Source: Ichthyophis bannanicus | Lineage: Eukaryota; Chordata; Amphibia; Gymnophiona; Ichthyophiidae | Direction of reading: 5' to 3' | Assembly (NCBI GenBank): GCA_033557465.1 | Contig: CM066045.1 | Span: forward strand, 129,849,596 to 129,913,595 | Length of the DNA: 64,000 bases | Shown here: positions 1-8,880 of the stretch, piece after piece | Layout of the letters: each line of letters begins with the position of its first letter | How positions within the stretch are numbered: the stretch's first letter is position 1 | Notes under the pieces: model-generated | What the model was told of the DNA's origin: nothing | The model's input: only the letters and a program-made list of their open reading frames with translations | Database searches by the model: none | Position numbers and translations under genes: made by a program

Positions 1-838
1 TCTATCTCCCTTCACCCTCATCCCATGTCCCCTCGTAGCAGAACTTGCTTTCAATTGAAAGAGGCTCTCTCCCTGAACATTTATGCCACGGAGGTATTTA
101 AACATCTCAATCATATCACCTCTATCCCGCCTTTCCTCTAAGGTGTACATATTAAGATCCTTAAGTCTGTCCTCATATGCTTTATAATGAAGCCCATTAA
201 TCATTTTAGTAGCAACCCTCTGCACCGACTCCATCCTGTTCACATCCTTTTGAAGGTGCGGTCTCCAGAATTGCACACCATACTCCAAATGAGGTCGCAC
301 CAAAGACTTATACAGAGGCATTATCACCTCCTTTTTTCTGCTAGCCATTCCTCTCCGTATGCACCCAAGCATCCTTCTAGCTTTTGCCGTCGCCTTTTCT
401 ACCTGTTTAGCTACTTTAAGATCATCAGACACAACCACGCCTAGGTCCCGCTCTTCTTTAGTGGACAAAAGTACTTCACCTCATATACTGTATTGCTCCC
501 TTGGATTGCTGCAGCCCAAATGCATGACCTTACATTTTTTAACATTAAATCCCAGCTGCCAAATTCTAGACCATTCTTCAAGCTTAGCTAGATCCCTCCT
601 CATGTTATCTACACCTTCCTGGGTGTCTACTCTATTGCAGATTTTGGTATCATCCGCAAAGAGGCAAACCTTACCCGACAGCCCTTCCGCTATATCACTA
701 ACAAAGATGTTAAAAAGAATCGGACCAAGGACAGATCCCTGGGGCACACCACTGGTAACACCCTTCTCCTCAGAGTGAGCTCCATTTACTTGTACTCTTT
801 GTCGCCTCCCACCCAACCAATTTCTAACCCAAGCAGTA
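1..838 (-). mobile_element. CR1-type LINE fragment (family B), reverse transcriptase pseudogene
   Basis: Read on the minus strand, this is the palm and thumb of a non-LTR reverse transcriptase. SGVPQGSVLGPILFN and the catalytic FADD box lie at about 840-660, followed by thumb sequence (LGCIRRGMASRKKEVIMPLY, PHLEYGVQFWRP). The frame is open down to one TGA at 481-483 and then continues readable to the window edge. The 5' end is truncated near 838, where sequence changes abruptly into a C-rich minisatellite, and the 3' end lies outside the window. Family B copies recur at 41,679-42,945 and, related, near 55 kb. CR1 reverse transcriptases copy their RNA at a nicked target, and 5' truncation is normal for them. 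This copy is dead because of truncation and the stop. Confidence 0.9.
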
Positions 839-839
839 A

Positions 840-1195
840 CTTTAGTCCTACCCCCCCCATAGCCCATTTCCAGTCCTAGCTCCCTCCCCTCACAGCCCAT
901 TTCCATTCCAAGCCCCCTTCCCCATCAGCTTTTTGCAGTTCAAGACCCCCTTTCACTCAGCCTATTTCCAGTCCTAGCCCCCCCATAGCCCATTACCCGT
1001 CCTAACCCCCATCAGCCTATTACCAGTCCTAGCCCCCCATAGCCTATTTCCAGTCCTAATCCCCCCATCAGCCCATTCCTAGTCCTAGCCCCCCCATAGC
1101 CCATTCCTAGTCCTAACCCTCCCATCAGCACAATTCCAGTCTTAGCCCCCCCATAGACCATTACCAGTCCTAACCCCCTTCCCCCCATCAGCCCA
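840..1195. repeat. C-rich minisatellite, units about 30-33 bp
   Basis: About ten imperfect units read roughly CCCATAGCCCATT-CCAGTCCTAGCCCCC, alternating CATAGCC and CATCAGCC variants, which suggests a dimeric higher-order unit of about 65 bp. The C/G strand bias is strong. It abuts the truncated CR1 end on the left and the inverted repeat on the right. The last unit supplies the CATCAGCCC that begins the left arm of the inverted repeat. Confidence 0.85.
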
Positions 1196-1596
1196 GGTAG
1201 ATTAAAAAAAAATTGGCGGCTGCTGCCGCTGTGGCAGCGGCAGAATCAAGCGTCCCACAGGGCCCCCCCTGCCCGCAGAGCCCTTCCTGCAGCATCAGCT
1301 CCCAAAGCACAGGCTTTCAGAGCTGCGAAGGGAGAGTTTCCCTTTCTGCCGGCTCTGTTAATCCCGCCGGGGCTGATGGGATTTCCCATCAGCCCCGGCG
1401 GGCTTAACAGAGCCGCGAGAGGTCAGAGAAGTTCTCTCTTCGCAGCTCTGAAAGCCGACGCTGAGGGAGCTGATGCTGCAGGGAGGGCTCTGTCGGGCAG
1501 GGGGGGGCCCCGCAGGACACTTGATTCTGCCGCTGCCACGGCAGCAGCGGCAGCAGCAGCCGTTTTTTTTTTTTTTTAAATCTACTTGGGCTGATG
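1186..1596. repeat. Large inverted repeat (foldback), two arms of about 200 bp
   Basis: The left arm (about 1186-1380) and right arm (about 1385-1596) are reverse complements around the 4-base centre ATTT at 1381-1384. Outer ends are CATCAGCCC (1186) and GGGCTGATG (1588). Each arm carries an A/T tract next to ATCTAC, then a GCTGCCGC/CAGCGGCAG block, then CTTTCAGAGCTGCGAA. Arms differ by small indels and scattered substitutions. Frames crossing it are artefacts of this symmetry. It could be a foldback element or two short retroposons inserted head to head. Confidence 0.85.
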
Positions 1597-1599
1597 CAG

Positions 1600-1652
1600 A
1601 ATGTTTTTTGCGCAGGGCCCCCTGAAACGCGGGGCCCTGTGCAAAAAACATT
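1600..1652. repeat. Short hairpin, about 22-bp arms
   Basis: AATGTTTTTTGCGCAGGGCCCC is followed about 9 bases later by its near-perfect reverse complement ending in GCAAAAAACATT. It lies just outside the larger inverted repeat and before the DIRS-like remnant. Confidence 0.75.
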
Positions 1653-1677
1653 TTTGCTCAATGGACGGGCCGGCCCT

Positions 1678-2450
1678 GTGCTTACTCGTATCTCAATGAC
1701 TGGCTTGTCTCTGCTGCCACCAAGGACCAGGCAAAACATGCTGTATTTCACACGGTCAAGATCCTGCAGGGCCTGGGCTTTCTTGTGAACTATGCTCCTT
1801 ACACGCAGTTCTTGCACAACTGAATTGTACTTTGGACTCATCCAAAATTCCTCCCAAAAGTTGCCTCTGTTTTTCATCTCAATCTGAGCATTATCCTGCC
1901 CAATTTCTTTCTGAGTCCTCACACCAGTTCACCAGAAAAATCCCTTCACACTCTGGACTGCAAAAGAACTGTCAATATTACTTAAAGGCAACAGCTGCCA
2001 CCTGGGCTAGTTCTCAGCTTTTCATCACTTTCAACTCCAATAACCCTGGACAACTGGCATCCAAGCAAACAATCTCTTCTTGGATAACAGACTGTATCTC
2101 CTTCTCCTATAATCAAGAACAGCAATGTTCTCCGGGACACATTGGGCCTCACTGGCTTTGAGCCACGGCTGCCTCTATTGCCAACCTTGCTTCTCTTTCA
2201 GCTCAAGACATTTGCTGGGTGGCCACTTAGTCTTCCATCCACATTTTTGCCAATACTACAGCAAAGACAGCATCTTCAGTGTAGGATGCTGCCTTTGGCC
2301 ACGCAATTCGCTGCAATCTCTTTGCAGCATAACTCATCTCCCACCTGCTATCATCACAGGCTGCCATGCTGCGCTCAATCTAAAGGGTGGCCCCCAACTC
2401 TAGATTCACCATCACAGTGTGTCTGCAACCCCCTGCTTGTCTCTGGAGAA
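1678..2450 (+). pseudogene. DIRS-like retroelement remnant: end of reverse transcriptase plus tyrosine-recombinase-like region
   Basis: Frame 1681-1830 reads YLNDWLVSAATKDQA...ILQGLGFLVNY, the box and downstream helix of a DIRS-type reverse transcriptase. The expected YxDD is YLND here, so a catalytic aspartate appears lost. From about 1850 the sequence jumps to a region resembling the C-terminal tyrosine recombinase that DIRS elements use instead of a DDE integrase (LQKNCQYYLKATAATW, NNPGQLASKQTISSWI, then AQDICWVAT in another frame). The RNase H segment expected between the two is missing, so there is an internal deletion plus frameshifts. The family call rests on remembered motif patterns. 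The 5' part of a related element lies at 55.3-56.2 kb. Confidence 0.65.
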
Positions 2451-2866
2451 AGTGTAGTTGCTTATCTGTAATGGAGGTTCTCCATAGACAGCAGAAGTAT
2501 GCAGCCACATTGACCCGCCCTCCAACCCCTCAAGAAGAAGGAAGAAAAACAAACAAAAAAATAACAATGAAAAAGACAAACACCAGGCAACAAGCACAGC
2601 CCGCCCATGCAACATAGCGTACTGATAACTACAAAATCTCCAGGAAATCAATGACCTTTCTCCGCTCTTGTCAGCTGTGTAAGCAACTGAAGAAGGCAGA
2701 ACGAGAAAGCTGAGGCAGGAGAAGGCACGCATGCTCAGAGAAGTCCGAAAGATTTCTCTAGGCTATTGGAGAATCCAGCATATATGGCTTTGTCCAGGTC
2801 GTCACCATCACAGTGTGGCTGCATACCACTACTGTCTACAGATAATTTCAGTTACAGGTAAGGAAG
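2404..2866. repeat. Split direct/inverted terminal repeats of the DIRS-like element
   Basis: Three related copies of one unit of about 60 bp are visible: plus orientation at about 2404-2470 (CACCATCACAGTGTG...GTAGTTGCTTATCTGTAA), minus orientation at about 2455-2512 (TTATCTGTAATGGAGGTTCTC...GCAGCCACA), and plus again at 2804-2866 (CACCATCACAGTGTGGCTGCAT...TTACAGGTAAGG). The first two overlap head to head. Combined inverted and direct terminal repeats are the hallmark of DIRS elements, which form circular intermediates and lack LTRs. Confidence 0.6.
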
Positions 2867-3660
2867 TACGCTTTCCCTTGGCTTCATGGTTCATCAATCA
2901 GGGCAAGGTTGTTTGTCTTCTTGTAATTTTCCAGTGGGTTAATTTTGTGCATACCATGACGATAATGAACCTCAGTCCTAAGCCAGGGTATGTTGATATG
3001 ATGTCAGTCTCATATTTACTGGTAACACTTGCTGTAGCTTCATGCTGGAAAGCTTCCTTCTGGAGCTCAAAGAATGTAACATATCAAGGTGTGCTTGGAA
3101 ATAGCTGTTAACCAGGGCTGTGACATCCAATACAATGGGAAATGGTTTGGACAAGTTCCTGGAGGAAAGGTCCATAAACCATTATTAAAAGGGACCCGGG
3201 ATATCACTACGTAACTCAATACAAGCATTGAGGAACCTGTGTCTTTTGGGGAGACTGCTAGGTACATATGACCTAGATTGGCCACTGTTGGAAACAGGAT
3301 GCAGGGCTTGATGGGGCTTGGTCTGACCCAGTATGGCATATCTTATGTTCTCATATTCTTAAATATTTCTGTATCTTTCTTCCACATTTTCTTGGTCTCT
3401 GACTGCATTTCTTGGTACTGGATGATTGTCTTTCTCTACAGCATGCATAGAATAATTAGTTCTCACTAACACTTCTTTGATCAGTGCTGTTCTTGTGTTT
3501 TCCTTCTTTACCATTATGTCTGGTTTCCTTGTGTTGAGTTTTATCTGTCAGGATGAGAATGTCCCAGGTGGTCACAACTTTTTCATTCCCCAGTGCTTGT
3601 CCAGTACAGTAATGTTTTAGTGTTTGCAGAATTTCCAGTGGCTGAGATGTGCCACCCGGC
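2867..3660 (-). pseudogene. Decayed non-LTR retrotransposon C-terminus, split by a CR1 tail
   Basis: The reverse complement of 3660-3362 reads, across frameshifts and stops, LDKHWG...KLNTRKPDIMVKKENTRTALIKE and then YQEMQSETKKMWKK. This resembles the C-terminal end of early-branching LINEs whose endonuclease carries an RPD-type motif. The segment 3128-2867 may be its continuation. A CR1 3' end (3129-3356) sits between the halves. Family assignment is from memory of motif shape and is uncertain. Confidence 0.4.
3129..3356 (+). mobile_element. CR1-type LINE 3' end (family A)
   Basis: It runs from GGTTTGGACAAGTTCCTGGA through CTTGATGG..CTTGGTCTGACC to the family A terminus TATCTTATGTTCTCATATTC. 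The terminal imperfect 8-bp repeat (TTATGTTC) is typical of CR1. The same tail closes the copies at 27.6, 30.7, 40.7, 53.7 and 54.7 kb. Confidence 0.88.
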
Positions 3661-4818
3661 TATTGTGTCTTTCCAGTTCTTTTCTCTTTTATTAAGGATT
3701 TAGCGTGTACCTTTTCAATAGAAGATCACAGTGTATTACATTCAAGTAGAGTAGGTATTTCCCTGTCCCTAGAGGACGTCCTTTGTGCTGCTTCACGTAG
3801 CTCCAAATCCTTCATTGTATCCAGTTCAGGCAGCAGGGCTTGTTGCTGGAGTGGTTACCAATGCAGCACCCTTAAGTGCCCTTGTCCCCTAAGGACAGGT
3901 CCACCTCCAAGACTTCCTAGCTTCAAACATAGGCTGTGCCGGGGGGGGGGGGGAGGGGAGGGTGTCATTTTCTAAAACGTTTCCCAAATGTAAAGTCTGT
4001 TTTACATGCAGAAAAGGACTTTTCTTGCCTTGTGCAACTGCCTATGTGCACGGAGACTGTGTAGCTACTTTCATACAGCACATGCCTGGGCATTTCCAGG
4101 AGCATATTTCTGGAGGGGAGGAGGCGATGTACAAACACAAATTTGCATTGCTTTCATAGCGGGTGTAGATTAATGCATTGGCATTTGTGTGCTGCTTGGC
4201 TGGTTCTAGGAGCCTAATTTCTAAAGGCGCAGAGGTGCCCATGTCACCACTGAAACAACAGACTTTAGAATAGGCGCCTCTTTCGATTGCTCACAAATGC
4301 AACACCAGCTCTGTCCTGGTGGTGCTTCGGCACCAGCCTCTAAAGCCTGATCGGCAATGCCGAATGAGACCTGTCTCATTTAAGGTGCCTCGGTGGACCA
4401 GTGGTGGTATTACTTTATAATGCTCTGACTGTTGCTGGCCGGCTTCATGCCTTTAAGGGGGGGATGTGATGGGACGTGGATGCAGAGGCTGAGTACTGCT
4501 CATGAAACAGTATTGCCAGGATGGCAGAGGACGTGCCCCTTTCAGCATAGCTTCCTGCTTTGCCTACTGGAAAATCCAGGCCTGGGCACCAGTACAATGC
4601 ACAACAACTAAAGGTTATTATTCAGCACTTGCTTTTAGTATTGTCAGAGATCACAGTTGCAGTCGGCAATCACATTCTTCCGCGGTTTTTATGCAGTGAA
4701 ATCATGAGTACCTGCTTAAGAACTTGATAGCAGATTGCTGCGCTGTTCTGCTGACATGGTCAAGTGGAATTTGCTACTTTAGCAAAGGGCTCCTGCGTTC
4801 TAAAAACAATGGGGGGGG
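3661..4818. other. No gene; fragments only
   Basis: This holds a repeat-like stretch (3731-3780, GTATTACATTCAAGTAGAGTAGGTATTTCCC-like, echoed at about 52,210), a G-run at about 3940-3957, and a G-run at 4811-4820 that marks the start of the next MITE. Open frames here are short and have no recognisable domain. Confidence 0.5.
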
Positions 4819-5619
4819 GGATATTCAGCGGCAGCGACTAATGCTACGATGGTTAGCTGTCGCCGCTGAAAGCTGAACCTGGATATTCAATGCTGGCCAC
4901 TGGCATTTAATATCCAGGTTGGTCGGATAGGGAGTTAGCTAACCACTCAACAGCGATATCCAGCTGCTAGCCAGTTAGCTAAAGCAGCTAAAGTTAGTTA
5001 GGCCAACCATTTGAGCCTAACTTTAGCCACTTTGGGAAAACCGGCTAGTAGTGGAATATCCCTGCTCACCAGTTATCCCCAGGGGCTGCCGCCGTTGTAA
5101 CCCCGGCACTAGCCACATAACATCAGGACACTTAAAGGCTGCACCCAGCGATATTAAGCAGCACTAACCACATTACTGCCACTGAATATTATTATTATTA
5201 ATAAACATTTATGAAGCGCTACTAGGCATACACAGCGCTGTACAAGCAAAGATAAAGACAGTCCGTACTCATCAGAGTTTATAATCTAATCAGACGAAGA
5301 AGACAAAAGTGAGAAAGAGGATAGAATAGGTACGGGTAAGGAGACACAAGGGACAAAGGGATCAGAATCCGAGGCAGCCTTCAAGAGGTGAGCCTTCAGC
5401 TTAGATTTGAAAAGGGGCAGAGATGAAGCCTGCCGTACAGACTCAGGAAGTTTATTCCAAGCATAAGGAGCAGCGAGGTGAAAGGACCCAAGTCTGGAGT
5501 TAGCTGAGGTAGATAAGGGCAAAGAAAGGAGCAAGCCAGTAGAAGAGTGAATATCCTGCTGAGCACCATTTACATAGTTTGCAGGTCTGCAAACTGCCTA
5601 AATGGCTTTGAATATCCAC
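4819..5619. mobile_element. Palindromic MITE, GATATTC family, copy 1 (split by L2 tail)
   Basis: It begins GATATTCAGCGGCAGCG and ends AAATGGCTTTGAATATCC. The interior is rich in GTTAGC/GCTAAC words and has a central hairpin near 4985-5030 (CTAAAGTTAG paired with CTAACTTTAG). An L2 3' end interrupts it at 5190-5547. Copies at 25,968, 32,852, 40,868 and 56,930 share the ends and layout. Copy 3 shows TTA flanks, as Harbinger-type elements make. Confidence 0.75.
5190..5547 (-). mobile_element. L2-type LINE 3' end with RT C-terminus
   Basis: The minus frame 5534-5286 reads LGSFHLAAPYAWNKLPESVRQ and LPLFKSKLKAHLL, the conserved C-terminal motif of L2-clade reverse transcriptases. The 3' tail follows (AGCGCTGTA..ATTATTATTAAT). 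TGAATAT at 5183-5189 and 5548-5554 flanks it and is a plausible target duplication within the MITE. It is the same family as the large L2 at 57.5-62.4 kb. Confidence 0.88.
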
Positions 5620-5936
5620 CCTCCCCAATACTTTTGTGAAGACAGATAGATAGAGCTGAGGGGTGGGCAGTAGCCAGATGACTGATTTTAACATTTACTG
5701 AATTCCAGTCTCCATCTCCCTCAGGCCAGCTTGACCAGTAGCCTAGGATGGCAATCTGTAGGGGGCAGAATGGAGCAATTGCAGTCAAAGCAAAGGATAT
5801 CAGGACCAGGCGGCCGCCTAAGGTGGAAGATCTCCGTGGGCAGCAGACTATGTGCTTTGGCACACATGGCTTGCCATGCCACCCCCTGCTGCCGCTGATT
5901 CCCATGGCAGGGGGGATGGCTAGGCTTGGCTGCAGG

Positions 5937-6413
5937 TGGTCACTAGTGCTTTATTGAAATAAAAGAAACGCCCCAATGCATTTCGGCACAGCCTTCGTCA
6001 GGGGGCTGAGAACTGCAAACAACCAATAAATAATAAATCATAATAAATACAAATGATAATACATAATACATAAAAATATAAAAACATAAAAACACTGTAT
6101 AAAAACAGATATATAAATTATGAATAAAACATAATTTCAAAGACAGCTACAACTCTACTAGAGAGTCCTTAAAAATCAAATAAAACTGTCGTTATAAAAT
6201 ATAACTAGAGAGCAGACATGGACTAAAAGACATAACATGTATTGCAGTTCTTTGCAGTTGTTGTTTGCAGTTCTCAGCCCCCCGACGAAGGCTGTGGCGA
6301 AACGCGTTGGGGCGTTTCTTTTATTTCAATAAAGCACTAGTGACTACCTACCACCGCTTGCTTTTTGTGTGTTGTCTAAGGTATTGCGAGAGGTTGCTCC
6401 TCTTGTGTTTTTT
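5937..6413. mobile_element. Foldback insertion with hammerhead-like arms
   Basis: Two arms of about 88 bp (5935-6023 and 6260-6347) are reverse complements. They contain GTGCTTTATTGAAATAAAAG, a CGTTTC block and CTGACGAAGGC..GCCGAAA. The 236-bp loop is very A/T-rich. The whole insertion is flanked by TAGGCTTGGCTGCAGG (5921-5936) and TAGGCTCGGCTGCAGG (6414-6429), 15 of 16 identical. The right end finishes in a T-run (6407-6414). The long duplication suggests LINE-style target-primed insertion rather than cut-and-paste. Confidence 0.75.
6282..6311 (+). ncRNA. Hammerhead-ribozyme-like core (degenerate), right arm; mirror copy at 5981-6001 minus
   Basis: The minus arm (6001-5981) reads CTGACGA-A-GGC-TGT-GCC-GAAAT, and the plus arm (6282 onward) reads CCGACGA-A-GGCTGTGGC-GAAAC-GCGTT. 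CUGANGA and GAAA flanking a small stem match the hammerhead catalytic core, and ACGCGT can form a minimal palindromic stem III followed by a U-H position. An extra A precedes stem II, the plus copy has C for the core U, and no stem I pairing is evident. Activity is unproven. Confidence 0.25.
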
Positions 6414-6680
6414 TAGGCTCGGCTGCAGGCCAGGTACTTCGGCACATATGACCTGCCATGTCTGAACCCCAAAGTTATATTGGAGGGGGGTCAGAAGCGG
6501 CAGGCCGTGCCAAAGCACATGGCCTACCATTGAGGTGCACCTCCCCCAACCCCACCTCCAGAATCGGCGGTAGCTCTGCTCAGCACAGTGGGGCGCATGA
6601 CCTGGGGGGAGTGGGGCGGTGGCATGGCTGGGGTTTCTGCCTAGGGCAGCAGAAAACCTTGAGCCGGCCCTGATCAGGAC

Positions 6681-7351
6681 AGCACACTAACTCAAAGAAC
6701 CATCAGCACATACAGTACTGCAGAGAGAGAGGGTACTTTTCAAATACTCTATTTACCAGGTAGATGGCTTTTGCAAATTTCTTTTATTATGTATTGTCGG
6801 AGCTCCCCCATGTGGCCAGGCGGTTGCCTAGTGATACGAGATGGTTCCGATTGTCCTTTGTATAAATTCAGCCCAAATAGCATGTAGTTGTGTCCTTTAA
6901 AGGATTAGAGCCAAGTGCAAAGGTCGCAGGAATATTTCTTTATTTGAGAAATAAGGATTTCCTAACCAAATTAAATTCTTTGGCAAGAATAGTTTGAAGC
7001 TTACGAAACATAAAGTCAGGATACTTCTCCATATAAAAACACAAGCCTATTGAACAGTCCTTGGCTTGGTTTAGTTTAAACCTTTGTTCCACATATAAAA
7101 ACTCTTTTTTACAACAGCAGTCTGCTTTCTGGTCACCAGGAGGCACTATAAATCTCTACTGTTATGTTCACAGCAGGTATAGCAATATTCCCTGGTCCAC
7201 CAAGAGACTTTTCAAATGCAGTAGTATTTCTTCCAGGTACAATATGAACTTTTAGCTTCTTCCTGGCTTCTTATCCATGCAGCGTTTATCAGCCAAGCTA
7301 CCATTAAAAGCCTAGCTAAAAGTTATGGGCTTTTCATAAAATATCCTTGTT
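6681..7351. other. No gene recognised; possible untranslated part of the adjacent minus-strand element
   Basis: The sequence is moderately A/T-rich with no recognisable repeat end. It lies directly downstream, on the minus strand, of the unknown frame at 7481-8214 and may be its 3' region. Confidence 0.35.
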
Positions 7352-7513
7352 AAGAACTTCTGGGTTTTCTCCAGCTAAACAAACCCTATTCAGTTCTTAT
7401 TCCTTTAACACAGATAGCACATTCAGTAATCAAGAACTCCTGGGTTTTCCTCCAGCTCATTAAACCCCTATTCAGTTCTTTTACTCTTCCTTGGCATAGA
7501 CAGCACAGTCTAT
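7352..7513. repeat. Two-copy tandem duplication, period 81 bp
   Basis: AAGAACTTCTGGGTTTTCTC.. starting at 7352 is repeated as AAGAACTCCTGGGTTTTCCT.. at 7433. Both continue through CCAGCT..AAACCC..TATTCAGTTCTT and a later ACAGATAGCACA/ACAGACAGCACA. The second unit overlaps the stop and last codons of the minus-strand unknown frame. Confidence 0.75.
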
Positions 7514-8214
7514 CTCCATATCTGAAACACTTCTTGCATCAAAACTGTCCCCCAGGTCCATTTCTTCCTCGCTAGGCTCCTTCAGATATCTGCTTTCCTT
7601 AGTATCCGCCTGAGAAGCTTTTGTAGGTTGTAAAACCTTCAAGACTTGCTCCCAGCCACGCTTTGCAGAACGTGAGCTTGTGGGGGAAGGGCAGGAAAAG
7701 GTTTCCCTGTTTAGCAGCTCTTTTAAAGCTTGTAAAGGGCTCACCTTGCTAGTAGTGCTTTTCCTTCCTGTAGGCTCCTTAGAGTGGGAAGGGCTAGGCC
7801 ATGAGCTTCTGGAGAATATTTCCTCCTCAGAGGAATCCTCCTCTGAGCTCTCCACTGGCCTTCTCAGCTCCCTGCTTTCAAACTGCTTCTGTGCAAGCTG
7901 CTTCTGTGCCTCCTGTTTCTCTTGTGTCTGTGTCTGTGACTCCGTCTCTTTCTCTCTCCTTCTCTCTCCACGTTTCCTTGCCTGTTTGTGAGTGCAACTT
8001 CCCTGCCTAAATGTTTGGGGCTGTCCTATGGGTCTTGACTCTGCCCCAAACCACTCCCATCTCCTCCCTCTGTCTCCATGGGAACAGGGCGTGTCCCTAG
8101 GTCTGCACTCCTCTGCGGGGAATCTCTGTCTTTAGTTTGGGTGTTAACCCTTCCTGTGCCTGCAGTTTCTTTGGGAAAAGAAAAAAAGGCTGCTTTTTCT
8201 TTCTTCCTCTGCAT
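7481..8214 (-). pseudogene. Unidentified acidic/Q-rich reading frame with one frameshift
   Basis: The minus strand from an ATG at 8214-8212 begins MQRKKEKAAFFSFPKETAGTGR and stays open to 8026. Near 8030-8040 a second frame takes over (RPIGQPQTFRQGSCTHKQAR) and runs to a TAA at 7481. Together they span about 240 codons. The order is a basic N-terminus, a K/R/E/Q-rich stretch (RRREKETESQTQTQEKQEAQ), an acidic patch SSEEDSSEEE, a Ser/Pro linker, a short helical block (LQALKELLNRE) and an acidic C-terminus (SEEEMDLGDSF). No catalytic motif, zinc knuckle or signal peptide is visible. It could be a gag-like or ORF1 product of a retroelement, or a processed pseudogene. I do not recognise it. Confidence 0.4.
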
Positions 8215-8374
8215 TCTGAGCCTGCTTCTCCACCACAGTATATACAATTTGTATGAAATATAATTAGTTAAATGTGGATGTTCATCATCAGTTATGCATT
8301 TTTACAGTCTGTTCTGCGAGGGATGCTGTTGGGGTGATCATGATTGTTCATTTTATTGATCAGATTCTCATTTG

Positions 8375-8460
8375 CCAGCGCAAAGGGCCTAAAAGTTAAT
8401 TGAAGAGGCGCAAAGCTGAAGGTTCACCTAGGGCGCCTATTGCCCTTGCATTGTCCCTGA
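8375..8460 (-). mobile_element. hAT MITE end fragment
   Basis: The reverse complement starts CAGGGACAATGCAAGGGCAA and continues GCGCCCTAGGTGAACC. This parallels the left end of the element at 34,291 (GGGCCGGCGCAAGG..CTCTAGGTGAACC). Only one end is present. Confidence 0.5.
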
Positions 8461-8624
8461 TCTCCCTTGCTCACTGTATTTTCCCATCACTCTATTCGAG
8501 AAACAACCCCTTTGAACAACCCCATCCATCCTCATAGATCTTAGACGTCTCTATTTCTTCCCTCTTGGATTGTATACATCGTGGGTAAGGCGCTCCTATA
8601 ATTCTGTACCTCAAAGGGTCACGT

Positions 8625-8793
8625 TCCTTGATCTTCACTCCTAGTCCTCAAAGGCTGCCAACAGGCCAGGTTTTAGGGTATCTCTAATGAGAATTTGCAT
8701 GCCCTTACCTCCACTGTGTGCATATTTACTAGGAATATCCTGAAAACCTGTCTAGCTGGTGGCCCTCGAGGACTGGGAGTGAAGACCAAGGAT
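8625..8793. mobile_element. Palindromic MITE, TGCATGAG family, copy 1
   Basis: TCCTTGATCTTCACTCCTAG.. pairs with ..GGGAGTGAAGACCAAGGAT at the far end. The interior has CCAGGTTTTAGGGTATCTCT and GGAATATCCTGAAAACCTG. The family recurs at 9,951, 18,404, 43,975, 51,174, 53,960 and 54,245. Flanking sequence to 8880 looks like a LINE tail (TTGTACCTTGCTATGA..AATAAATAG). Confidence 0.75.
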
Positions 8794-8880
8794 CATGTTC
8801 ATTAAGATTTTACATTGTACCTTGCTATGAACTCCTTGGAAAGTCAAATAACAAATAAATAGATTAACCCAGGTTTGGCT

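Larger units (their letters stand above)
5807..6672. mobile_element. hAT-type nonautonomous element with perfect 8-bp TSD
   Basis: Ends are CAGGCGGCCGCCTA at 5807 and GAGCCGGCCCTG ending at 6672, flanked by identical octamers ATCAGGAC at 5799-5806 and 6673-6680. An 8-bp duplication with CAGGG/CCCTG ends is the hAT signature. No transposase frame is present. A foldback insertion occupies 5937-6413, leaving about 390 bp of original element. Relatives lie at 24.8, 34.3, 48.3 and 49.8 kb. Confidence 0.85.

Noticed and set aside
187..778. Plus-strand open frames of 85 and 139 codons
   Set aside because: They are antisense shadows of the CR1 reverse transcriptase.
1213..1922. Alanine-rich and other frames across the inverted repeat
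   Set aside because: They arise from GCC/CAG-rich palindromic arms and mirror each other on the two strands.
7680..8010. Ser/Val/Cys-rich plus-strand frames
   Set aside because: They are antisense to the acidic minus-strand frame, which has better continuity and composition.
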